Shown here piece by piece: positions 18,901-25,893 of a stretch of DNA of 64,000 nt; position 1 is the stretch's first letter, and every line of letters begins with the position of its first letter. Both the position numbers and the translations under genes were made by a program. The notes beneath the pieces were generated by a model. That model had not been told where the DNA came from, searched no databases, and saw only the letters and a list, made by a program, of their open reading frames with translations. Source of the stretch: UBA349 sp964444115 (GTDB lineage Archaea > Methanobacteriota > Methanobacteria > Methanobacteriales > Methanobacteriaceae); the NCBI GenBank assembly GCA_964444115.1, contig CAYUFT010000001.1, positions 13,246 to 77,245 of the forward strand, given 5' to 3'.

Positions 18901-20736
18901 GACATTTTAGGTGAAGATATTCATGTCTCACCTACTGGTAGTGACATTACTGGTGATGGTACTGTAGGTAATCCTTATGCTACTATTGCTAAAGCAGTTC
19001 AAATGACCTTACCTGATGGAACTCTTCATATTATGCCTGGAACTTTTACTGGTGTTGGTAATTTTAATGTGAACCTTGATAAAAATATAAATATTATTGG
19101 TTCTGGGGCTACTTCTACGGTTATTGATGCGGTGTATCAAGGCAGGATATTTAATATAACTAGTGGTTCTACGGTTAGTATTTCTGATTTGACTTTAACT
19201 AATGGTTATTTTGATGGTGATGGTGGGGCCATTAGTAATGCAGGTAATTTGACCGTTACTGGATGTAATTTGTTGAATAATATTGCCACAGGTACTGGGG
19301 GGACTATATACAATACGGGTAATGCAGTTGTTAACTTCAATAGGATTTTAGGTGAAGGAACAATTATTTCTAGTCCAAGTGGTTCAGTGAATGCTATTAA
19401 TAATTGGTGGGGTAGTAATGCTGATCCGAGTAGTAAAGTTTCTGGTAATTTGGATGTTAATCGTTGGTTGGTCTTGAATATTAATGCAAATAAAACACGT
19501 ATTTATGTAGGTAATGATTCTAATATTGCTGTTGATTTAACACATAATAATCTGGGTGAAGATACTAATAGTCAGGGGCATGTTCCTAATGGAATAATAG
19601 TAGATTTTACTAGCTCATTAGGGATATTAAACCCATCAACTATTATCTTGATGAATGGTGTTGGAACTTCAATATTCACAGCAGGTTATAATCCGGGTAT
19701 TGCTATTATTACATTAAATATTGATGATTATTCAACTTCTACAGACATTACCATTGACAGTGTTGTTAATGTTACTGTGGATACTTATGCTTATTCTAAG
19801 TATACTGATTGGAATTATAATGTGGTGGTTCCTTTTATTTTGTCTGTGAAGAATAATGGTGCTGCTGATGTTAATGGTGTTGTTGTACGGACGCAGCTTC
19901 CGGCTGGTGTCGAGTTTCTTTCAGCTAATCTTAGGAGTGGAACATCGTTTAATTATGATCCTGATACTCGGATTTTGACTTGGGTTATTGATAGGTTGCC
20001 AGGTAATGTTTTATCAGTTTTTGAATATACGGTTATAAATAGAATGACTGGAAGGGTTAATATAACTTCTACAGCTCAGGTTGGTACATTTTCACAGTCT
20101 GTGAATTGGACGGTGAATACGCCTAATTATACTGATGTTGAAATTACTCAGAATGCTAGTAATTACAATCCTGTAATTGGTGAGGTAATTGATTTGGTGA
20201 TTAAAGCTTATAATCATGGGCCTAGTAGTACTACTATTACTATTGCTGATGTGTTATCTGGTTTAACTATTATTTCAGCAACTCCTAGCAAAGGAAGTTT
20301 TAGTAATTCCACTGGGTTATGGACTGTGGGATCGTTAGCTAATGGTGAAATAGCAACATTAACTTTAAAAGTGAATGTTGATGCATATTCTGCTATTAGT
20401 AGTGCTTACAGGAGAACCTCAAACACTTTTGACACTAATACAACCAACAACGGACAAACAATAACCTTTGGCGGTTTTGTACCGGAGGTTAATGTTACTG
20501 TGGATACTTATGCTTATTCTAAGTATACTGATTGGAATTATANNNNNNNNNNNNNNNNNNNNNNNNNNNNNNNNNNNNNNNNNNNNNNNNNNNNNNNNNN
20601 NNNNNNNNNNNNNNNNNNNNNNNNNNNNNNNNNNNNNNNNNNCAGGAGAACCTCAAACACTTTTGACACTAATACAACCAACAACGGACAAACAATATAT
20701 TTGAGAGTAGAAGACCCAATAATTATAGTGGGATAA
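15988..20736 (+). CDS. Giant adhesin-like beta-helix/Ig/DUF11 surface protein, interrupted by an assembly gap
   Basis: At least 1582 residues as assembled. A Sec signal peptide (about 1-28, ending in TASAAS) is followed by three right-handed beta-helix modules made of GGAIYNTGT-type repeats (about 30-480, 695-870, 975-1165). Each ends near an NNWWG-type motif and is followed by a bacterial-Ig-like domain. DUF11-type domains occur at about 578-680 and from 1260 onward. Such proteins are abundant in Methanobacteriales and thought to mediate adhesion. No C-terminal membrane anchor is visible. From residue 1260 a 241-codon unit begins to repeat and runs into 100 N. Codon style shifts to GGT/ACT/TTT-rich after about 18.9 kb. 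Both flanks of the gap are in one frame, so the gene is probably intact. Confidence 0.85.
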   Translation: MKKTNLIVMAMLLMGLAFFVNMDTASAASSIYVNVTSGNDAWNGQSQNYTGGTNGPKKTISGGVTVVDANGTVNLANGIYTGNGNNGITIGKNVTIKGQSKDGTIINGSNNAKIFTISNGFDVKLLNLTITNAQSNDGGAITNNGKLTINNSVIKNNRATGKGSNYGGAIYSTNTGTLTIINSTFSNNLADTNGGAIYAEGNVNIIGSTFSSNDATQNGGDIYSLNVLNVTGSSFSGSTASSYGGAIYNSGTLGVTSSSFSRSTAGADGGAIYNTGTATIASSTLANNVASAYYGGAIYNGGNLIVSSSNFTNNTGYDGGAISHGTTGIIPSGTLTISDSNFIRNHATSAGGAIWTHGTSTIANSIFTNNTADTSGNWGSGQGDGGAIRNWGNMNLTQSIFTNNTATVSGDAISNYQGILNATFNEFISNGDNDINVENNGATSSVIANNNWWGTNSGPAPSRFTAAWGATATASSWLTLSISAPTHVFTGSNSTILVFLTYNSNGTNTSSTGTVPDGTMITLTSSLGSITSSASTINGTATVTFNAGIIPGLATIYATVNGYTGNATINIVSLANLEINQTVNTPVNVGDKVTFLVTVTNNGPNTATNINIRDIIPAGLTGVVVTPSVGTYNSATGIWTITSLTNGSSAVLNITGTASTAMAGKITNNTATEISQTQNTTQLPSSTQGVYTNLLNEAFVSPNGNDTTGDGTEAHPFKTIATAIAVVNSGGTIRIKNGTYNEHDITISKNVNIVGDGANSTIINGQQLGRLFNITSGSTVSISGLTLANGSVTGNGGAISNAGNLTITGTNLLNNTASGTGGTIYNTGNLAMHFNKILANGTVIASPSGSVDATLNWWVSNTSPSVRVSGNVDVSTWLVLTISASPTTLQTGQVSLITADLQHDNNGVYHNPVVGHVPDGIIITFSSTLGTVSSTAGVVVNGITTTNFTATSHSGVAVVNASGSPNVSTDLDILGEDIHVSPTGSDITGDGTVGNPYATIAKAVQMTLPDGTLHIMPGTFTGVGNFNVNLDKNINIIGSGATSTVIDAVYQGRIFNITSGSTVSISDLTLTNGYFDGDGGAISNAGNLTVTGCNLLNNIATGTGGTIYNTGNAVVNFNRILGEGTIISSPSGSVNAINNWWGSNADPSSKVSGNLDVNRWLVLNINANKTRIYVGNDSNIAVDLTHNNLGEDTNSQGHVPNGIIVDFTSSLGILNPSTIILMNGVGTSIFTAGYNPGIAIITLNIDDYSTSTDITIDSVVNVTVDTYAYSKYTDWNYNVVVPFILSVKNNGAADVNGVVVRTQLPAGVEFLSANLRSGTSFNYDPDTRILTWVIDRLPGNVLSVFEYTVINRMTGRVNITSTAQVGTFSQSVNWTVNTPNYTDVEITQNASNYNPVIGEVIDLVIKAYNHGPSSTTITIADVLSGLTIISATPSKGSFSNSTGLWTVGSLANGEIATLTLKVNVDAYSAISSAYRRTSNTFDTNTTNNGQTITFGGFVPEVNVTVDTYAYSKYTDWNYXXXXXXXXXXXXXXXXXXXXXXXXXXXXXXXXXXRRTSNTFDTNTTNNGQTIYLRVEDPIIIVG
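19765..20697 (+). repeat. 723-base in-frame tandem repeat (DUF11 pair), collapsed in assembly
   Basis: GTTAATGTTACTGTGG at 19765 recurs at 20488, and the 55 bases from there to the gap are identical. The sequence resuming at 20643 (CAGGAGAACCTCAAAC) matches 20409 onward. The repeat period is therefore 723 bases, or 241 codons. If one further copy exists, the true gap is 589 bases, and each additional copy adds 723. All these lengths keep the reading frame. Confidence 0.85.
20543..20642. other. Assembly gap (100 N)
   Basis: Exactly 100 undetermined bases sit inside the second copy of the 723-base repeat. The round number marks a scaffolding gap of unknown length. Repeat arithmetic gives a minimum true size of 589 bases. 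Confidence 0.95.
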
Positions 20737-20863
20737 AAACCACTATTAATTTCACTTATTTATTTAACTATCAAAATACAAATGGAAAAGTAATTATTTA
20801 TGAACATTATTAAATAAATCTTGAATCTATTATTGGGGTTAATTAATTATTGAGGTTATATAA

Positions 20864-20986
20864 ATGAAAAATCAGAAAGAAAAATCATTATATGAAAAAC
20901 CAGTATTATCTACACACGATTCTGTTAAAAAAATAACCAAAGCAGTCTCGGTCGGTTCAACAGATGGTGAGTTTGGTCATTTTTAA
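20864..20986 (+). CDS. Lasso peptide precursor (A), 40 residues
   Basis: A short gene with a clear ribosome site (GAGGT at 20852-20856, 7 bases from ATG). The leader runs to Lys26 and has Tyr10-x-x-Pro13-x-Leu15, the motif recognised by RRE (B1) proteins, then Asp19 at the position usually held by Gly, and Thr25 at -2, the hallmark of the B2 cleavage site. The predicted core is AVSVGSTDGEFGHF. Ala1 can form an isopeptide ring with Asp8, leaving a six-residue tail with Phe11, His13 and Phe14 as possible plugs. There is no Cys, so this would be a class II lasso peptide. The stop is 7 bases before K2. The C-terminal residue is Phe, not the Ser phosphorylated in paeninodin. Product structure is a prediction. 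Confidence 0.9.
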   Translation: MKNQKEKSLYEKPVLSTHDSVKKITKAVSVGSTDGEFGHF

Positions 20987-20993
20987 TGATTAG

Positions 20994-21896
20994 ATGAATA
21001 TGAAATATTATTATGCTCATGGATTAGGCATACTTTCAGAAATAAATTTTCCAGAGTTTATCACAGCGAAAACTAATATTGATTTGATCATTAAATTTGG
21101 TGAAATCGATTCTAATTTAGGAGATTTTACGGATTATAATTTAAGTGAAATGGCTAAGGCAAGAGTAGATTCAAATAAAACATATCTTATTTGGAATGAT
21201 CTTTTAATATGTTGTATTAATCATCAAAAAATCATAATAAATCCTAAAACTAAATTAGAAGAAGATTTTCTCAGGTTATTAATTTTAAGTTATGCATTTG
21301 CTATTTTTTTACACAAAAGAGGAAAATTAGTACTACATGCAAATGCAATAAATATGTTTGGAAGTGCAGTTGTATTTTTAGGTGGTAGTGGTGAAGGTAA
21401 ATCCACTACTTCTTTAATTTTCAATAAAAAAGGACATGGCTTATTATCTGATGATGTTTTAAGTATTGATGTAAATAATCATTTTCCTAGGGTATATGCT
21501 GGTTTTCCAAGATTAAAGATTTCACCTGATGTTATTAAGAATTTAAATGAGGATACAAAACTAATTCCAAGGGTTAGTATTAATTCAAAAAAACTTTCTT
21601 ACGATGTTAGAGATAATTTTCATGATAGTTCTTTACCTCTTAGGTCTATTTATTTAATTGAAAGATCTAATGAAACTAAAATAGAAAATTTGGGTCTTCA
21701 AGAAGGTTTAATGGAGCTTATTAAAAGTTCTTATTGTTACAAAATATTTAATAGTTTTGAATTAAATGAAAATTTAAAACAATGCACAGAAATTTTAAAT
21801 AAAGTAAATTTAAAACGTTTATGTATTAAAAATTCTATTGATGACTTAGAAATGGTTGTTAAAATAATAGAAAATGATCTGGAAATTATCAAATAA
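20994..21896 (+). CDS. HPr-kinase-like protein K2 (lasso-associated kinase)
   Basis: A 300-residue paralogue of K1. YYYAHGLGILSEINFPEF aligns with the K1 N-terminus, Walker A GGSGEGKST is at 130-138, and LLSDDVLSIDV carries the acidic pair Asp153-Asp154. It follows the precursor by 7 bases and should be co-translated with it, the arrangement seen for PadeK in paeninodin-type clusters. A second ATG at 21000 is possible. The gene is strongly AT-rich (23% GC in the row 21241-21300), unlike K1. The precursor lacks a C-terminal Ser, so the target may be Ser3, Ser6 or Thr7 of the core, another molecule, or none. Confidence 0.82.
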   Translation: MNMKYYYAHGLGILSEINFPEFITAKTNIDLIIKFGEIDSNLGDFTDYNLSEMAKARVDSNKTYLIWNDLLICCINHQKIIINPKTKLEEDFLRLLILSYAFAIFLHKRGKLVLHANAINMFGSAVVFLGGSGEGKSTTSLIFNKKGHGLLSDDVLSIDVNNHFPRVYAGFPRLKISPDVIKNLNEDTKLIPRVSINSKKLSYDVRDNFHDSSLPLRSIYLIERSNETKIENLGLQEGLMELIKSSYCYKIFNSFELNENLKQCTEILNKVNLKRLCIKNSIDDLEMVVKIIENDLEIIK

Positions 21897-21914
21897 TTAA
21901 ATTTTTAAATTTAA

Positions 21915-23810
21915 TTAATCATCATTAGAATTATTATTTTTATATATTTTATTTAACCATATGGCTAAAGAAATTACTCCAAATATTTTGAATGCACTAC
22001 CTCCTTTATTTGAAGCATATTTAATATAGTGTTTACGAACTGCGTTCAGGTTTACATAATCTTCTATTAGATGACTTTGGGGGTATAATAATTTTTCAAT
22101 TAGATTTTTTTCATATAATAAAAAATTTTTCCTGAAATTTGGACCTAAGTTTGTTTTGTCTGGACGCCATTGATTTTCGTGAGGAAGTATATTTTCCATC
22201 GCTCGACGCATTATAATCCTGTCCCACCCATCATTTAGTTTTTGTTCAAGGGGTAATGCTAAACAGAATTCAATAAGTCTTTTATCAAAAAATGGATATC
22301 TTGCTTCTAAACATGATGCACCGGCACTTTTATCCACTATTTCTAAAACGTATTGCATTTGACCTGAATTAAGTCTAGAATAATGATAAGATTTGGATGA
22401 TCTTGCTAATCGATCTTTATTTTCCTCTAGAATCTTAAATCTTTCTTTAATATTTGTTTCTTTAGCTAAATTTTTATTTAACAGATCGAAATTTTCTATG
22501 AATAATTCTGTATTAATTGGGGATATTCTTACTAATTCAATAATGAATTTAGGTGTAAAAGGATAAATAAAAGATTTTAAAAGAATTTTAAATTTACTTC
22601 TTTTGATGCGTTTGGATCTTTTATATAATTCACGAAGTCCTTTAATCCAATGCATTGATTTAAAATAATCTATTTCAAATCTTTGTCCGTGAGATACAGT
22701 AGTATCCCCATCTAAACCTTCTAAAATTACTCTAACTCCAGCTTTTTGAGCCATTTTATGAATATGCCAATGAAAATAGAAATTAACAGTCCAAAATGGT
22801 TCTTCTAAATGCCAAAAAACATCATCTTTTTGGGATAATGGGCTTAATTTATCTGCCTCAACAAAATAAGGTTTCAATTCACCAGTTTCTAGGACTTTAT
22901 TTATATAATACTTTTCATCACATTCAATAGTATTATCAAAAGTTGCTGAAAAAGTTCTTAACTGAGTCTCATTCTTTTCTAATAATATTTTTCTTGAGGT
23001 ACATACAATAGATGATGAGTCTAAACCTCCACTTAACATAGATCCTAAGTTAAATGTACTACGCAAACGACATCGCACAGCTTCTTCGAATATTTTTAAA
23101 AACGCATTAGCATATTCTTCATCAGAATTCATTTTAATTTCTTTATTAATGTTTAACTTCCAATAATCTGATTTGATATCTTTTTTAATATCAATCATTA
23201 TTCTATGGGCTGGAGGCAAACGTAAAATATTCCTATAAAATGTAAGTTCCTTATCTTCTAACAAAAGACCTAAATAATCTGCAATTTTTACTATGTTTAA
23301 TTTATTCGTAACCTCAGATATGGATAATAATGCTCTAATTTCTGTTGAAAAGAAAAACCCAGAAGCACTTAAATAATAGTAAAAAGGCTTAACACCCATG
23401 TGGTCCCGGGCACAGAATAACTTTTCCTGGGCCTTGTCCCAGATAGCAAAGGCAAAGTCTCCCAGTAACTTGTCTGGACAATCTTCTCCCCACTCCTGGT
23501 AGGCCTTTAAAATAAAATAACTATCAGAAACATCTTCCTCATCTTTAAGGCCTAATTCTTTAGATAATTCGTCCCTATTATCAATACGAGCATCGGCCGT
23601 AATTATCAGGCCATTTTCTTCAAAGGGCAGCTTTTCATGTAATGATTCTTGGGTGGTCCACAGCATCTGGTGGCCTAATCCCACGGGCCCATCACACCAA
23701 ATAGCTGAGCCATCAGGGCCTCTATGAGATAATTTTTCATTCATTTTCTTCATGAGTTCAGGATCTACATTCTTTCCATTTCTCATGAATATTCCGGTAA
23801 TGGCGCTCAT
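21915..23810 (-). CDS. Asparagine-synthetase-like lasso macrolactam synthetase (C)
   Basis: A 631-residue AsnB-family protein. The N-terminal glutaminase-type domain (about 1-205) retains RGPDG and ARDHMGVKPFYY, but residue 2 is Ser (MSAITGIF) where true glutamine-dependent enzymes have the catalytic Cys, so ammonia release is not expected. The synthetase domain has the pyrophosphate loop SGGLDSSS at 260-267, used to adenylate the acidic side chain (here Asp8 of the core) before attack by the core N-terminus. It converges with K2, the two stops lying 18 bases apart. GC changes sharply within the gene: the 5' part (23401-23810) is 42-55% in counted rows, the 3' part 20-28%, which suggests a recombinant gene. 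Confidence 0.85.
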   Translation of the reverse strand: MSAITGIFMRNGKNVDPELMKKMNEKLSHRGPDGSAIWCDGPVGLGHQMLWTTQESLHEKLPFEENGLIITADARIDNRDELSKELGLKDEEDVSDSYFILKAYQEWGEDCPDKLLGDFAFAIWDKAQEKLFCARDHMGVKPFYYYLSASGFFFSTEIRALLSISEVTNKLNIVKIADYLGLLLEDKELTFYRNILRLPPAHRIMIDIKKDIKSDYWKLNINKEIKMNSDEEYANAFLKIFEEAVRCRLRSTFNLGSMLSGGLDSSSIVCTSRKILLEKNETQLRTFSATFDNTIECDEKYYINKVLETGELKPYFVEADKLSPLSQKDDVFWHLEEPFWTVNFYFHWHIHKMAQKAGVRVILEGLDGDTTVSHGQRFEIDYFKSMHWIKGLRELYKRSKRIKRSKFKILLKSFIYPFTPKFIIELVRISPINTELFIENFDLLNKNLAKETNIKERFKILEENKDRLARSSKSYHYSRLNSGQMQYVLEIVDKSAGASCLEARYPFFDKRLIEFCLALPLEQKLNDGWDRIIMRRAMENILPHENQWRPDKTNLGPNFRKNFLLYEKNLIEKLLYPQSHLIEDYVNLNAVRKHYIKYASNKGGSAFKIFGVISLAIWLNKIYKNNNSNDD

Positions 23811-23892
23811 GGTTTCACTTTTATAGGCCCTTAAAAATGTATTTAGATTATAATTGATTATTAGGATGGTATCTGTTATAAAATTATTTCAT

Positions 23893-24366
23893 TTATTTAT
23901 AGTACTTACCAGTACATTCTTCAATTTCTATTTCTATAATACTGGTTCCTCGGAGGGCCTTTTCTGGAAAATCAATTCCTTCCAGGTGGGGGGTGTATTT
24001 GGCCACTATTTTATTTAGGATATCTATTTTTAATTCAACGTCGTCTCTGATAATTGATGCTTTTCCCATTATTACCACGCTTTCGTATTCGGTATTCACA
24101 TCACATGGTGCATCATCTAAGATGATGAGGCCTTTCATAATGAAAGTTTCAAAACATACTTTTTCATTAGCTAAAATATTGCTTATTTTCTGGCCTCGGG
24201 GTAGGCCGTGGATGAAAATCTGGTTATCATGGTAGATGAAGTGTACTGGTAAAACGTAAGGGTATCCCTTTTCATTTATGGTGGCTAGGTTTCCTACAAG
24301 TGTTGTATCCAAGACTTCGGTTATTTGTTCTTCACTTAAGGGATGTTTTTTCATTCTATATTGCAT
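23893..24366 (-). CDS. Pyridoxamine 5'-phosphate oxidase-like flavin-binding protein
   Basis: A 157-residue split-barrel protein. VGNLATINEKGYPYVLPVHFIYHDNQ is the characteristic flavin-binding strand pair of the PNPOx-like (NimA-related) group, and IFIHGLPRGQKISNI continues the barrel. Members bind FMN or F420 and reduce small molecules; the substrate is not predictable. Met5 is an alternative start. It is co-directional with C and 82 bases upstream of it, so co-transcription is possible. It is not a known lasso enzyme. Its composition resembles the GC-richer 5' part of C. Confidence 0.8.
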   Translation of the reverse strand: MQYRMKKHPLSEEQITEVLDTTLVGNLATINEKGYPYVLPVHFIYHDNQIFIHGLPRGQKISNILANEKVCFETFIMKGLIILDDAPCDVNTEYESVVIMGKASIIRDDVELKIDILNKIVAKYTPHLEGIDFPEKALRGTSIIEIEIEECTGKYYK

Positions 24367-24656
24367 AGTACTTACTTCCTTGAATTTAAAATTACTTAGA
24401 TTCCAATTTGATAAACTATTTTTCAGATTATCAACTTTATTCTAGAATACTGTTCATATTTTTTAAAAATAGCTATTTCTATTCAAGTATATTTAAAGAT
24501 TTTTGTACTATTTTGTTCATTTAAAAGATTATGTTTAAAAAAATTTATTTAGATAATCAGTTGAAAATATTTAAAAAAAGCAATATGAAGTAAAATAAAT
24601 ATTAAAATAAGTATATAATTGAATTTCAGGATTTTAGGCCACTTTAATGGCTTCAA

Positions 24657-25241
24657 TTAGATTTGATTATTTATAAAAAATTCTAGATTCCCCAGCATAA
24701 TTATTTTCGGCCCAGTTAATACATTAGAAATAAATGGATCTTCTTCTTTTATTCTTTGGTTAAACTCTTCTTTACTGAATAAAACATAATTTATTTCTCT
24801 TGATAATGTTTCTTCTAGTTTTGAAAGTTCTTTTATTAATGGATCTTCTTTTATATCTCCGACAAGAAAAATATCCAGATCACTATCCATTGTATCTTCT
24901 CCGGAGGCAAAAGAACCATAGATAAAGGCCAGTTCGATGTTACCTAAATTTATTAAATCGTCCTTTATAACTTTGGAGACGCCTTCAGTTTTTAAAATAA
25001 TGCTTTTTAGTTCGGGATATATGGAAAAATCCTTATTTATAGAGTAATATTTCATATTCCCTTTATTTTTACTTACTAATAGTCCAATATTTTCTAAATT
25101 GGATAATTCTCTTCTAACTGCATTAATATTTTCATCTATTCTTCGAGTAATCTCTCTTATAAATAATTCAGTATCAGGATTCATTAAAAATAATGTTAAA
25201 ATTTTAACCCGGGTTTTGGATGTGAAAAGTTTATTTAGCAT
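24657..25241 (-). CDS. Winged-helix regulator fused to a minimal nucleotidyltransferase domain
   Basis: A 194-residue protein. Residues 1-75 form a winged helix (FIREITRRIDENINAVRREL is the recognition segment, followed by a Lys-rich wing). Residues 95-190 are an MNT-type nucleotidyltransferase with Gly109-Ser110 and Asp121-x-Asp123. The fusion is common in Methanobacteriales and related archaea and suggests a DNA-binding regulator whose activity is tied to nucleotidyl transfer. The start codon abuts a 30-base direct repeat present twice upstream, a likely autoregulatory site. No HEPN partner gene is adjacent. Confidence 0.78.
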   Translation of the reverse strand: MLNKLFTSKTRVKILTLFLMNPDTELFIREITRRIDENINAVRRELSNLENIGLLVSKNKGNMKYYSINKDFSIYPELKSIILKTEGVSKVIKDDLINLGNIELAFIYGSFASGEDTMDSDLDIFLVGDIKEDPLIKELSKLEETLSREINYVLFSKEEFNQRIKEEDPFISNVLTGPKIIMLGNLEFFINNQI

Positions 25242-25316
25242 TGTATAAAAATTGTATTCAATTGTATAAAAAAGTTACTCAAAGGTTTGTATAAAAATTG
25301 TATTCAGTTGTATAAA
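25241..25316. repeat. Two 30-base direct repeats upstream of the winged-helix/MNT gene
   Basis: The element TTGTATAAAAATTGTATTCA plus ten further bases occurs at 25241-25270 and 25287-25316, offset by 46 bases with one mismatch. On the coding (minus) strand each contains TTTATACAA, which can act as a TATA box, so the copies could be a duplicated promoter or paired operators for the encoded regulator. Confidence 0.65.
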
Positions 25317-25501
25317 TAATTTATTCATTTATGGGGTGGTGTGTAGATATTCGAAATGGTATATTAATTACAAAGCAGCTTATAAGAAAAATAAAAATTT
25401 GCAGTAATAATTGAAATTAACTGATAATTTAAAAGAGAATTATTATGTGACTTATTTACTAAAAAATTAATTAAACCTCTTCCACGGTTTGAAGGTATTC
25501 T

Positions 25502-25822
25502 TTATGCAATTTTCATACCCTCTTTCATAACATTGTTTATAAATGGTGTTTTTGTCTTTAAGTCCTGTGGAAGGAGTACTTTAATTGAAATATAGTCTTC
25601 AGTATCCAGAAGCACGTCAAAAGCCAGGCCACTCATTTCTCTCCAGCCTTCTGCTTCATCACCCGTCCATACAACTAAAATATCAATATCAGAGTCTTCT
25701 CGAGCTTCGCCCCGGGCAACGGATCCGAATAGTATTATGCTGTTAATAGAATCACCATATTTTTGGAGGGCTCTTTTGACAAATTCATTAACCGCTTTTT
25801 TGTATTCTTCTTGGAGCTCCAT
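25502..25822 (-). CDS. Minimal nucleotidyltransferase (MNT family)
   Basis: A 106-residue protein made almost entirely of an MNT domain. LFGSVARGEAREDSDIDILV gives Gly33-Ser34 and the metal-binding Asp45-x-Asp47. MNT proteins usually pair with HEPN RNases as antitoxins that AMPylate the toxin. Here I see no HEPN-type frame in the 260 bases downstream or immediately upstream, so it is a solitary copy or has lost its partner. Its own cluster role, if any, is unknown. Confidence 0.78.
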   Translation of the reverse strand: MELQEEYKKAVNEFVKRALQKYGDSINSIILFGSVARGEAREDSDIDILVVWTGDEAEGWREMSGLAFDVLLDTEDYISIKVLLPQDLKTKTPFINNVMKEGMKIA

Positions 25823-25893
25823 AATTCATTTTATGTATTAACTTAAAAATAAACTTTATCCTCATTAAATAATAATTCTTAAAGTCGATTAAT

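Noticed and set aside
20468..20704. Separate short frame across the N gap in another frame
   Set aside because: It is a shadow of the adhesin gene; the adhesin frame is open on both sides of the gap and matches the upstream repeat copy.
20954..20986. Lasso core beginning at the Gly of GSTDGEFGHF, since most lasso cores start with Gly
   Set aside because: Asp and Glu would then be at positions 4 and 6, too early for a 7-9-residue ring, and Thr25 would not be at -2. Ala1-Asp8 satisfies both rules.
21915..23810. Reading C as an ordinary asparagine synthetase for amino-acid synthesis
   Set aside because: The glutaminase Cys is replaced by Ser, and the gene lies opposite a YxxP precursor and HprK-like gene, with B1 and B2 in the same region.
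24657..25822. HEPN/MNT toxin-antitoxin pair
   Set aside because: Both genes encode nucleotidyltransferase domains and neither shows the HEPN RxxxxH motif.
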